A stretch of DNA of 12,516 bases from Porticoccaceae bacterium UBA2002 (GTDB taxonomy: Bacteria > Pseudomonadota > Gammaproteobacteria > Pseudomonadales > Porticoccaceae): NCBI GenBank assembly GCA_002334915.1, contig DDCQ01000046.1, positions 1,933-14,448 on the forward strand. The letters run 5' to 3'. A program made the position numbers and the translations under genes. Every line of letters starts with the position of its first letter. Position 1 is the first letter of the stretch. A model generated the notes under the pieces. That model was not told the DNA's origin. It saw nothing but the letters and a program-made list of their open reading frames with translations, and did not search any database. Shown in pieces: positions 1-6,700 of this stretch.

Positions 1-534
1 CTGGTATTTGCCCAGCCAGACAATATTGCCGCCAAACAGTTGCTGGCAGCGGCTCATCGACAGCTGGGCTATCAGGCGGAGTCTGGCCCCTGGCGGGATA
101 TCTATCTGTCAGCTGCCCATGAGCTCGAGTCTGGGACATCGGAACAGTACTATGACCTAGCGTTGAACAAGGCTTTTTTGCAGCAGGTACCAGCAATCCA
201 GTTTATGAAGGCTCTGTCGGTGCGACTGGATGCCGATAAAGCAGAGGGCGAGCGCCTGGTGATCAATGTGCTGTTTACTGATCAGCAGCAAAACTTTGTA
301 CTGACAGTGCGCAACTCGGTGATGTATTACCAGCAGTTGCCTGCCGCGCCCAACGCCGATGCCAGCATTGCGGTAAGCAAAGATTTATTTGTGGATCTAC
401 TGGTGGGTCAGGTGGGTATTCAACAGCTGTTGACCACCGATGAATTAGAGGTGGATGGCAGTGTTTTGAAGCTGTTAAAGTTCTTTTCCCTGCTGGGTAA
501 AAACAACGATAACTTCAATATAGTGACGCCATAA
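1..534 (+). CDS. Alkyl sulfatase (SdsA1/BDS1-like), C-terminal fragment
   Basis: The reading frame is open from the first base to TAA at 532-534, giving the last 177 residues; the start lies outside the window. The family hydrolyses primary alkyl sulfates such as SDS to alcohol and sulfate, usually in the periplasm. What is visible is not the zinc-binding metallo-beta-lactamase domain, which lies upstream. Instead it is the end of the helical dimerisation domain, with LGYQAESGPWRDIYLSAAHEL at about residues 21-41, a family signature. This is followed by the SCP2-like C-terminal domain thought to bind the alkyl chain. The ending FNIVTP is also typical. The internal TTG at 40 is not a start, because the frame and the homology both continue upstream. 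Catalytic residues cannot be checked here. Assignment to the family is firm; substrate is inferred from the family. Confidence 0.86.
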   Translation: MVFAQPDNIAAKQLLAAAHRQLGYQAESGPWRDIYLSAAHELESGTSEQYYDLALNKAFLQQVPAIQFMKALSVRLDADKAEGERLVINVLFTDQQQNFVLTVRNSVMYYQQLPAAPNADASIAVSKDLFVDLLVGQVGIQQLLTTDELEVDGSVLKLLKFFSLLGKNNDNFNIVTP

Positions 535-549
535 TACAGCTGGACAACA

Positions 550-572
550 GGCTAAAGGCATAGCCAGTTTAT
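550..572 (+). terminator. Possible weak terminator after the alkyl sulfatase gene
   Basis: A short perfect stem, GGCTA (550-554) with TAGCC (561-565) around a 6-nt loop, begins 15 nt after the stop codon. It is followed within two bases by a short TTTAT run. Five base pairs and an interrupted T tract make this a weak candidate. Confidence 0.3.
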
Positions 573-627
573 AAAAGCGTCCGGTCATCAGGGCGCACTT
601 CAATCTATGTGAATAAAGAGATTATCT

Positions 628-1542
628 GTGAGCGAAAAACACCCTAATTTTGGCGATCGCGAAACCCAATACCTGCAGTCCAATGGTCTCAGGATGGCCT
701 ATGAGACATTCGGTGAGCCGAAGAATCCGGCTATTTTGCTGGTGGCCGGGCTCTACAATCAGCTGGTGAGATGGCCTGTGGAATTCTGTCAGAGGCTGGC
801 GGATCAGGGGTTTTATGTTATTCGCTTTGACAACCGCGATATTGGGTTGACCGATAAGATGCACGGCCTCAAAGCGCCCGGGCTATTTCGTCTATTTCTT
901 AAATCTTACCTGGGTATTCCAGTGTCGGCGCCCTATAGCTTAAATGATATGGCGGCAGATACTGTGGGTGTGCTGGATGCGCTGGATATAGCTCAGGCGC
1001 ATATTGTTGGCATGTCTATGGGCGGCATGATAAGTCAGCTGGTGACAGGGCTGTACCCGGATAGAATTCTGTCACTGACCTCGATAATGTCTACCAGTGG
1101 TGAGCGCGGCAAGGGGGTTCCCTCATTAAAAGTATCTGCGGAAATGATTAAACCTGTTACCCCGGAGCGCAGCGCACTGGATAACTCGGTAGATATTTGG
1201 CAGATGATTGGCAGCCCTGCCTATCCTATGTCCGATGATGAGGTGCGGGCAATTGTAAAGGCAGAGCATAAGCGCTCCAGTAACCCAGCGGGCTATATGC
1301 GTCAAATCGCGGCTATTCGCGCCGCTCCGGGGCGCAAGGCGCTACTGAAAAAGATCAGGGTGCCCGTGTTGGTGATCCACGGTATCCAGGATCTGCTGGT
1401 GCCGGTCAATGGCGGTGAGGATACAGCCAGACATATTGCCCATGCCCAGCTGGAGCTATTTGATGGTATGGGCCATACATTGCCGCAAAAACTATTGCCG
1501 GAATTTGTGCGCCTAATAGTGGCTAATGCCGCCAAGGCTTAA
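628..1542 (+). CDS. Alpha/beta hydrolase of the RdmC/methylesterase-like type
   Basis: A 304-residue alpha/beta-hydrolase-fold protein, normal length for a single-domain member. The nucleophile elbow is GMSMG with Ser130. The likely acid is Asp255 in HGIQDLLVP and the likely base His283 in GMGHTLP, so the catalytic triad looks complete. The FDNRDIGLTDK stretch at 68-77 is typical of the group that includes aclacinomycin methylesterase RdmC and related esterases. The usual oxyanion HG turn after strand 3 reads VAGLYNQ here, so the His is replaced by Ala. No signal peptide is evident, suggesting a cytoplasmic enzyme. The start is GTG at 628, with AAAGAG about 8 nt upstream; the nearby ATG at 607 is followed at once by a stop. 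It lies 93 bp after the alkyl sulfatase gene on the same strand and may be cotranscribed. The substrate, an ester or related bond, cannot be read from sequence. Confidence 0.85.
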   Translation: MSEKHPNFGDRETQYLQSNGLRMAYETFGEPKNPAILLVAGLYNQLVRWPVEFCQRLADQGFYVIRFDNRDIGLTDKMHGLKAPGLFRLFLKSYLGIPVSAPYSLNDMAADTVGVLDALDIAQAHIVGMSMGGMISQLVTGLYPDRILSLTSIMSTSGERGKGVPSLKVSAEMIKPVTPERSALDNSVDIWQMIGSPAYPMSDDEVRAIVKAEHKRSSNPAGYMRQIAAIRAAPGRKALLKKIRVPVLVIHGIQDLLVPVNGGEDTARHIAHAQLELFDGMGHTLPQKLLPEFVRLIVANAAKA

Positions 1543-1555
1543 ATGCCGAGGTATT

Positions 1556-1593
1556 AAAAAAGGGGCCCTACTTATACAAACGTAAGACCCCTT
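1556..1593 (-). terminator. Rho-independent terminator of the thiolase gene
   Basis: On the minus strand the arms AAGGGG (complement of 1588-1593) and CCCCTT (complement of 1560-1565) pair perfectly, with an inner TTAC-region pairing of 1571-1574 against 1583-1586. A run of six T residues follows, seen as As at 1556-1561 on the plus strand. It lies about 35 bp beyond the thiolase stop, between two convergent genes. The plus-strand reading has no T tract, so it chiefly serves the minus-strand gene. Confidence 0.65.
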
Positions 1594-1628
1594 AGGGGGA
1601 GAAAACCGGTTGCGCTCTATTGCAGGTG

Positions 1629-2909
1629 TTATCTCTCGATAATGGCTGTTACACCCTGACCACCAGCAGCACATATAGAGATAAGACCCCGGCCACCCCC
1701 GTTTTGTTCCAATAATTTTGCCAATGTTGCAATTATTCTTGGCCCTGTGGCTGCAAATGGATGACCAGTGGCAACACTGGAGCCATTTACATTGAGTTTT
1801 TTGCGGTCAATGCTGCCCAGCGGCGCATCCAGCCCCAGTTTGTTTTTACAGAAATCCTCGTCTTCCCAGGCTTTCATCGTGCACAGAGCCTGTGCGGCAA
1901 AGGCTTCATGAATCTCATAAAAATCGAAATCCTGCAGAGTTAAGCCTGCGCGGGCCAGCAATCTTGGTACCGCGTAAGCTGGTGCCATTAGGAGGCCTTC
2001 GCTCTGCTCACCCTGGGAATAAAAGTCTACGGCAGCCACTTCACTGTGAGTCAGATAGGCTTGAATTGGCAGGCTGCGCTCGCTTGCCCATTGCTCGCTG
2101 GCCAGTAAAACGGTGGCAGCACCATCGGTCAGAGTGGTGGAGTTGGCTGCAGTCAGAGTGCCATTCTCGCGGTCGTAGGCAGGCTTTAATGCCGCCAGTT
2201 TGTCCATTGGTGTACTGCGCATAATGCCGTCGCGCTCAACGCCATTAAAGGGGCGTATCAGATCGTCAAAGAAGCCGCGATCATAGGCCGCAATTAAATT
2301 TTGATGGCTGTTGTAGGTCAGCTGATCCTGTTCCTCGCGGCTGATATTCCACTGTTTGACCATCAGTTCGCAGTGTTGTCCCATAGACAGGCCGGTGCGG
2401 GGTTCGGCATTAGCTGGCAGGGAGGGCGCCATAAAGCTGGGGCGAATACTGGCCAGCGCTTTTAGGCGCTGGCCCAGAGTTTTGGCGCGGTTTAGGCTCA
2501 GTATCATCTGACGATATTTTTCATTGAGAGCGATAGGGGCATCACTGGCTGTGTCGGTGCCGCCGGCAATCCCTGAGTCTATCTGGCCCAATGCTATTTT
2601 ATTGGCTACCAGTATGGCTGCCTCGAGCCCGGTGCCACAGGCCTGCTGCACATCATAGGCCGGTGTCTGGGCTGATAGTCCGGAGTCCAATGTGGCCTCA
2701 CGAGCCAGGTTAAAGTCTTTTGAATGTTTCATGACAGCGCCAGCAGCCACTTCGCCCAGACGCTCACCCTCAAGGTTAAAGCGTTGCACCAGTCCCTGCA
2801 GAGCTGCTGTAAGCATTTGCATATTGCTGGCATGACTGTAGGCGGTATTGCTGCGTACGAAGGGAATGCGGTTGCCGCCGACAATGGCTACTTTGCGGAT
2901 CTGGGTCAT
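1629..2909 (-). CDS. fadI: Acetyl-CoA C-acyltransferase (thiolase, FadI-like)
   Basis: A 426-residue thiolase, the enzyme that splits 3-ketoacyl-CoA with CoA to acetyl-CoA and a shortened acyl-CoA, or condenses two acyl-CoAs in reverse. The nucleophilic cysteine is Cys91 in QQACGTG. The other catalytic elements are His334 in YEIHEAFAAQ, His383 in GHPFAATG and Cys413 in CAAGGQG, so all active-site motifs are present. The 426-residue length and the HEAFAAQ motif favour the FadI/long-thiolase type over the shorter AtoB/PhaA type. The ATG at 2909 has a purine patch (CCGAGA) a few bases upstream. It is divergent from the long FabG gene. In Pseudomonas an acyl-CoA thiolase is likewise adjacent to a long short-chain dehydrogenase, so a joint role in acyl-chain turnover is plausible. 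No fadJ/fadB partner is present here. The symbol is by similarity; degradative versus synthetic direction is not settled. Confidence 0.9.
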   Translation of the reverse strand: MTQIRKVAIVGGNRIPFVRSNTAYSHASNMQMLTAALQGLVQRFNLEGERLGEVAAGAVMKHSKDFNLAREATLDSGLSAQTPAYDVQQACGTGLEAAILVANKIALGQIDSGIAGGTDTASDAPIALNEKYRQMILSLNRAKTLGQRLKALASIRPSFMAPSLPANAEPRTGLSMGQHCELMVKQWNISREEQDQLTYNSHQNLIAAYDRGFFDDLIRPFNGVERDGIMRSTPMDKLAALKPAYDRENGTLTAANSTTLTDGAATVLLASEQWASERSLPIQAYLTHSEVAAVDFYSQGEQSEGLLMAPAYAVPRLLARAGLTLQDFDFYEIHEAFAAQALCTMKAWEDEDFCKNKLGLDAPLGSIDRKKLNVNGSSVATGHPFAATGPRIIATLAKLLEQNGGGRGLISICAAGGQGVTAIIER

Positions 2910-2917
2910 TATATTGG

Positions 2918-2942
2918 TCTCGGTTATATTAATATCTCGGTT
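2918..2942. repeat. Exact 8-bp direct repeat upstream of the thiolase gene
   Basis: TCTCGGTT occurs at 2918-2925 and again at 2935-2942, start to start 17 bp apart. A perfect 10-bp palindrome, ATATTAATAT (2926-2935), lies between them and shares one base with the second copy. The block sits between the predicted thiolase promoter and its ATG, so it would be in the 5' leader or the operator region. A repressor site is possible, but no known operator consensus (FadR, PsrA) was recognised. Confidence 0.45.
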
Positions 2943-2951
2943 GACCGGGCT

Positions 2952-2980
2952 AGGATAGGGGATTAGACGCCATAAGCCAA
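2952..2980 (-). promoter_or_regulatory. Predicted sigma70 promoter for the thiolase gene
   Basis: On the minus strand, TTGGCT (complement of 2975-2980) and TATCCT (complement of 2952-2957) are separated by exactly 17 bp. Each hexamer matches the consensus at four of six positions. Transcription would start near 2945, leaving about 35 nt of leader that includes the TCTCGGTT repeats. On the fabG side of the 167-bp spacer no equally good promoter was seen; TAGAAT at 3038-3043 is a -10 candidate without a fitting -35. Confidence 0.45.
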
Positions 2981-3076
2981 TGACTTGAATTGAAGCGGAA
3001 CTGTCATTTAGGTCAATCCTATTTGCTGGCCTGGGAGTAGAATGGCCGCTACCGTGATTGACTCAGGAAACTAAGC

Positions 3077-4423
3077 ATGTCTGACAAGTACTTGGAAATC
3101 GCCAACTCGGCACTGGGCAAAAAACTGTTTTCTGCGATGGGCCTGCCAGAGCCTGTGGCACTGGATAGAGAAGACCCGCAGCAGCCCCATAAACTTAGTG
3201 GACAGGTGCTGCTGGGTAGCTCTGAGGGCGGCCTGTTTGCGGATCAGATTGAGCAGCTGTTGCAGACAACTGATCTGCAAGTGAATAGGGATATCAGCAC
3301 TGCGGGTGAAGCCAGAGGCCAGCTTATTTACGATGCCTCTGGTATTGCCAGCGCCGAGCAGAGCGTTCAACTCTATGAGTTTTTTCATCGTCATATAAGG
3401 TCCATAAAGCCGAGCGGCCGGGTGATTGTGGTGGGGCTAAAATCCACTGCGGCCCAGAGCACTGAGCATGGTACTTTGCAGCGCGGCCTGCACGGCTTTG
3501 TAAAATCCCTGGCCAAAGAGATTGGCCGCCATGGCGCCACTGCCAATTTACTGCTGGTTGACCAGATTGGTGATGCCGCAATAGAAGCGCCTATTCGCTT
3601 TTTGCTCTCGGCGGGCTCGGCCTTTATGAATGCGCAGATTTTAACCGCTGGCAGCCCAGTGACTGCTGCAGAGGGAGACTGGCAGCAGCCATTGCTGGGC
3701 AAAATATTGGTGGTCACCGGAGCCGCCAGAGGTATTGGTCTGGCTATTGCTGAGGTGCTGGCCAGAGATGGCGCAGTAGTAATAGGGGTCGATGTGCCCC
3801 AGGCAGAAGAGGAACTGGTGGTAACTATGCGCCGTCTGGGTGGCCTGGCTCTGCCTCTGGATATTACCAGCGATGGCGCTGCCAATAAGCTGCGAGATTT
3901 TTGTGCGGCGCAGACACCTTCGCTACACGGCATTATTCACAATGCCGGGATTACCAGAGACAAGATGCTATCCCGTATGACAGACCATCAGTGGAATATG
4001 CTGATGGAGGTTAATCTGGGCAGTGTTCAGCGGATCAATACCGCTCTGCTGGAGACTGAGCTTTTGGATAACGGCGGCAAGATCATTGGTGTAGCCTCGA
4101 TCAGTGGCATCGCAGGCAATGTGGGCCAGACCAACTATGGGTTTTCCAAGTCGGCGGTGATTGGCATGGTTGAGACATTGGCTGAACCCTGCGCTGCCAG
4201 AGGTATTACGGTAAACGCTGTGGCACCTGGCTTTATCGAGACTCAGATGACTGCGGCCATTCCCTTCGTTACACGACAGATGGGACGCAGACTATCGTCC
4301 CTGGGGCAGGGTGGCCTGCCCATTGATGTCGCTGAAGTGATTGGGTTCTTTGTTAGCCCTCAGGCTGCAGGGATTAATGGCAATGTGGTCAGAGTCTGCG
4401 GCCAGAGCCTGTTGGGTGCCTAG
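3077..4423 (+). CDS. fabG: High-molecular-weight 3-oxoacyl-ACP/CoA reductase (FabG4-like)
   Basis: A 448-residue protein, nearly twice the length of housekeeping FabG (about 245) and matching the two-domain high-molecular-weight FabG class such as mycobacterial FabG4. Residues 1-205 form a degenerate Rossmann/flavodoxin-like domain without a catalytic set. Residues 207-448 are a complete short-chain dehydrogenase: the nucleotide-binding TGAARGIG is at 214-221, NAG at 289-291, and Asn313, Ser341, Tyr354 and Lys358 form the catalytic tetrad. It is expected to reduce 3-oxoacyl thioesters to 3-hydroxyacyl thioesters in the cytoplasm. FabG4 is reported to prefer NADH and to accept acyl-CoA; cofactor preference here is not determined. 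The ATG at 3077 has a good Shine-Dalgarno (AGGAAA, about 6 nt upstream). It is divergent from the thiolase, which acts on the same class of 3-oxoacyl thioester, supporting joint work in chain degradation, elongation or polyester-precursor metabolism. It is not the housekeeping fabG of the fabD-acpP cluster. Confidence 0.88.
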   Translation: MSDKYLEIANSALGKKLFSAMGLPEPVALDREDPQQPHKLSGQVLLGSSEGGLFADQIEQLLQTTDLQVNRDISTAGEARGQLIYDASGIASAEQSVQLYEFFHRHIRSIKPSGRVIVVGLKSTAAQSTEHGTLQRGLHGFVKSLAKEIGRHGATANLLLVDQIGDAAIEAPIRFLLSAGSAFMNAQILTAGSPVTAAEGDWQQPLLGKILVVTGAARGIGLAIAEVLARDGAVVIGVDVPQAEEELVVTMRRLGGLALPLDITSDGAANKLRDFCAAQTPSLHGIIHNAGITRDKMLSRMTDHQWNMLMEVNLGSVQRINTALLETELLDNGGKIIGVASISGIAGNVGQTNYGFSKSAVIGMVETLAEPCAARGITVNAVAPGFIETQMTAAIPFVTRQMGRRLSSLGQGGLPIDVAEVIGFFVSPQAAGINGNVVRVCGQSLLGA

Positions 4424-4434
4424 CCTGAATTAAT

Positions 4435-4453
4435 GGGGGACAAAATCTCCCCC
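4435..4453. terminator. Candidate bidirectional terminator between fabG and dapD
   Basis: GGGGGA (4435-4440) and TCCCCC (4448-4453) form a perfect 6-bp GC-rich stem with a 7-nt A-rich loop. The stem lies in the 41-bp gap between the convergent stops of fabG and dapD. No T tract follows on either strand, so it may be a weak intrinsic terminator or a transcript-end stabiliser. Confidence 0.45.
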
Positions 4454-4464
4454 TAAGCAGCTGT

Positions 4465-5493
4465 TTAATTGGCTGAGTGAAGCGCTTCATTAAGCTCAAC
4501 GGCGCTCTTGTTGGTTAGACATTCAACTGCGCCACTGATTGAATTACGCCTAAATAGAAGATCGCTTTTGCCGGACAGGTCGCGGGCCTTTACTTTCCCT
4601 GTGACCTGTTTTTGATCGTCGAGCATGGTTACCACTGTACCAGCAGTGATATACAGACCTGCCTCTACTGTGCAGCGATCTCCCAGGGATATACCCAGCC
4701 CGGCATTGGCGCCCAGCAGGCATTTTTCACCCATGGCTATCACCATGCTGCCGCCGCCAGACAGGGTGCCCATAATGGATGCGCCGCCACCTATATCCGA
4801 GCCTGCACCGCAAAATACCCCCGCCGAAACCCGGCCCTCAATCATATTGGGACCCTCGGCGCCGGCATTAAAGTTGATAAAGCCCTCATGCATTACTGTG
4901 GTGCCTTCGCCCACATAGGCGCCCAGTCGCACTCGGGAAGTGTCGGCAATACGAATGCCGGAGGGCACTATATAGTCGACCATTTTGGGAAACTTATCGA
5001 CGCAGTCGACTGATAATGGATGTCCAGCCATGCGGGCCGCCAGCTGGCGGTCGGGAAGTTCGTCAATATCAATGGCGCCAGCATTGGTCCAGGCAATATT
5101 CTTTAGCACCCCAAAAATACCAGTCAAATCTGTGCCATGGGGCTTAACCAGTCGATGACTGAGCAGGTGCAATTTTAGGTAGCCTTCGGGCACTGTGGCC
5201 GGAGCGCTGTTCGCGGCCATCAGTACAGCTACCACTGGGCGATTTGATGCGGCCAGAACAACAATCTCCTCGGCCAGGGCACTGAGGCCATTGTGTCGCA
5301 GAGCAGATTCCAGAGCGTTGAGCTGCTCGCTGCTGGGCTCAATTTCGCCACTGTCCAGACCCAGGCTTACGCGGAAGATATCAGCGACGGCCTCGTCTGG
5401 ATTGAGCATTGGATTGGGATAGAAAACTTCCAGCCATTCGTTGCGACTATTTTTAGTGCCAACACCAATGGCCAGACTGTACAGATCACTCAT
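4465..5493 (-). CDS. dapD: 2,3,4,5-tetrahydropyridine-2,6-dicarboxylate N-succinyltransferase
   Basis: A 342-residue DapD of the longer Pseudomonas-type class rather than the 274-residue E. coli type. It transfers succinyl from succinyl-CoA to tetrahydrodipicolinate, committing it to the succinylase branch of meso-diaminopimelate/lysine synthesis. Residues 1 to about 170 form the class-specific N-terminal region. Residues about 175-290 form the left-handed beta-helix of hexapeptide repeats (for example VRLGAYVGEGTTVMHEG and GVFCGAGSDIGGGASI), including the MIEGRVSAGV segment with Glu219, and a short C-terminal cap follows. The family works as a trimer in the cytoplasm. The ATG at 5493 is preceded by AAGAG about 9 nt upstream. 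It is the last gene of the minus-strand row, 14 bp after yffB, and supplies the substrate later used by DapC encoded upstream. dapE, often next in Pseudomonas, is not in this window. Confidence 0.96.
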   Translation of the reverse strand: MSDLYSLAIGVGTKNSRNEWLEVFYPNPMLNPDEAVADIFRVSLGLDSGEIEPSSEQLNALESALRHNGLSALAEEIVVLAASNRPVVAVLMAANSAPATVPEGYLKLHLLSHRLVKPHGTDLTGIFGVLKNIAWTNAGAIDIDELPDRQLAARMAGHPLSVDCVDKFPKMVDYIVPSGIRIADTSRVRLGAYVGEGTTVMHEGFINFNAGAEGPNMIEGRVSAGVFCGAGSDIGGGASIMGTLSGGGSMVIAMGEKCLLGANAGLGISLGDRCTVEAGLYITAGTVVTMLDDQKQVTGKVKARDLSGKSDLLFRRNSISGAVECLTNKSAVELNEALHSAN

Positions 5494-5507
5494 GCTATTA
5501 CTCTTGT

Positions 5508-5855
5508 TTAAAGGTTAAAAATATTTTTGTATAAATCGGGCTTAAAGCCGATGGAAATCTCGCCATCTATATCCAGTACCGGACGCTTAATCATAGCCGG
5601 ATGCTCAAGCAGCAGGGCTGTAATATTGTCTCGCCCACAGCTGTCTTGAATGCTGCTGTCGAGCTTGCGCCAGGTGGTGCCGCGCCGGTTTACGATTGTC
5701 TCCCAGCCCAGCTGATCGATCCACTGGTCGATACTGGCAGCCTCAATACCATCGCTGCGCACATCGTGAAATTGGTATTCAATGCCATGATCAGTGAGCC
5801 AGTTGCGGGCCTTTTTGATGCTGTCGCAGTTCTTGATTCCAAATAGGGTTATCAC
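5508..5855 (-). CDS. yffB: ArsC-like (YffB/Spx family) thioredoxin-fold protein
   Basis: A 115-residue single-domain protein of the ArsC/Spx superfamily. The N-terminus MITLFGIKNCDSIKKA is the YffB signature; Cys10 sits where arsenate reductase has its catalytic cysteine, in the form NCDSIKKA. YffB proteins are structurally related to glutathione-dependent arsenate reductases, but their physiological reaction is not established and arsenate reduction should not be assumed. The start is GTG at 5855, decided by a very strong Shine-Dalgarno (AAGGAAGG) 6 nt upstream; no ATG fits. It lies 14 bp upstream of dapD, the same linkage seen in pseudomonads, which suggests cotranscription more than a proven link to lysine synthesis. 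No arsR, arsB or other arsenic gene is nearby. Confidence 0.88.
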   Translation of the reverse strand: MITLFGIKNCDSIKKARNWLTDHGIEYQFHDVRSDGIEAASIDQWIDQLGWETIVNRRGTTWRKLDSSIQDSCGRDNITALLLEHPAMIKRPVLDIDGEISIGFKPDLYKNIFNL

Positions 5856-5924
5856 CTGTTGCCTTCCTTGTAATTGATCCTGTGAATCGTTATTTGAATT
5901 GGGTGCATAAGCATAGCAAAACTG

Positions 5925-6578
5925 TCAGGGCTTGTGGGCGACAAACGGTTTTTTGCGGTTGGGGTAGCAGGTGGTGCAAATATCGCAGACGCGGCCATCG
6001 CAGCCATGGGCAGAGCAGTATTCACGACCATAAAAAATAATTTGCAGATGCAGTGCATTCCACTCTTCGCGGGGAAAGAGTTTTTTTAAATCCCGTTCTG
6101 TCTGGGTAACACTTTTGCCTTTGGTGAGACCCCAGCGCTGGGCCAGGCGGTGGATATGGGTGTCTACGGGAAAGGCAGGGTGGCCGAAGCCCTGAGACAT
6201 AACCACTCCGGCGGTTTTATGGCCAACACCTGGCAGTGATTCAAGAGCCTTCCAGTCGTCGGGGACTTCGCCGCCATACTGGTCAACCAGGATCTTTGAT
6301 AGCTTGGAGATGGCACTGGATTTCTGCGGCGCCAAGCCGCAGGGGCGAACTATGTTGTAAATGGTATCCACTGGCACATGCTGCATATCAAAGGGATTGT
6401 CGGCCTGAGCAAATAGCGCTGGTGTCACCTGATTGACGCGGATATCGGTGCACTGGGCGCTGAGTAGCACGGCGACCAGCAGTTCAAAATTATTTCTATG
6501 ATCCAGTGGTACAGGGGTCTCTGGATAGAGCTCCTTAAGTCGCTGCAATATAAACTTGGCTCGTTCAGTTTTTAACAT
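5925..6578 (-). CDS. nth: Endonuclease III (DNA glycosylase/AP lyase)
   Basis: A 217-residue base-excision-repair enzyme that removes oxidised pyrimidines and cuts the abasic site by beta-elimination; E. coli Nth has 211 residues. The helix-hairpin-helix LPGVGHKTAGVV (115-126) contains the Schiff-base Lys121. Asp139 in PVDTHIHRLAQRWG is the catalytic aspartate. LLSAQCTD (38-45) is the usual substrate-side motif. The C-terminal iron-sulfur loop is present but unusual: cysteines fall at 188, 193, 198, 201 and 204, giving C-X9-C-X2-C-X2-C for the outer four, in place of the E. coli C-X6-C-X2-C-X5-C. A cluster is still likely but its ligands are uncertain. The ATG at 6578 has GAGAG about 8 nt upstream, which lies within the 20-bp repeat array. 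The gene stands between dapC and yffB on the same strand, an insertion into an otherwise lysine-related row. Confidence 0.94.
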   Translation of the reverse strand: MLKTERAKFILQRLKELYPETPVPLDHRNNFELLVAVLLSAQCTDIRVNQVTPALFAQADNPFDMQHVPVDTIYNIVRPCGLAPQKSSAISKLSKILVDQYGGEVPDDWKALESLPGVGHKTAGVVMSQGFGHPAFPVDTHIHRLAQRWGLTKGKSVTQTERDLKKLFPREEWNALHLQIIFYGREYCSAHGCDGRVCDICTTCYPNRKKPFVAHKP

Positions 6579-6580
6579 GT

Positions 6581-6680
6581 TTAGTCTCTCTGCCCGCGCT
6601 GGGGGCTTTTTGCCAAAGCCGAGGGCTCTCTATCTACGCTGAGGGCTCTTTACCAAAGCCGAGGGCTCTTTTTCACCAGC
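6581..6680. repeat. Degenerate 20-bp tandem repeat between dapC and nth
   Basis: Units start at 6601, 6621, 6641 and 6661 with an exact 20-bp period; the clearest is GAGGGCTCTTTACCAAAGCC at 6641. A fifth, weaker copy at 6581-6600 agrees with the 6621 unit at 12 of 20 positions. The units at 6601 and 6641 end AAAGCC, while those at 6581 and 6621 end CGCT, hinting at a 40-bp higher-order unit. The unit at 6601 can fold on itself: GGCTTT (6604-6609) pairs with AAAGCC (6615-6620). The array fills most of the 122-bp gap between dapC and nth and stops two bases short of the nth ATG, so it includes the nth ribosome-binding region. Twenty is not a multiple of three, so it is not a coding repeat. Role unknown. 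Confidence 0.8.
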
Positions 6681-6700
6681 CAAATACTCCATATTTAGAA

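Noticed and set aside
3023..3043. TTGCTG ... TAGAAT as a fabG promoter
   Set aside because: The two elements are only 9 bp apart, too close for a sigma70 promoter, and no better -35 fits TAGAAT.
3391..3933. 180-codon minus-strand frame inside fabG
   Set aside because: Lies antisense to the long FabG; low-complexity Ser/Pro/Arg-rich product typical of a shadow frame.
5508..5855. yffB as an arsenate-resistance gene
   Set aside because: The YffB subgroup differs from true ArsC, no arsenic genes are nearby, and the linkage to dapD is a normal housekeeping arrangement.
6581..6680. Repeat array as a CRISPR
   Set aside because: Units are contiguous 20-mers with no spacers, degenerate, and no cas genes are present.
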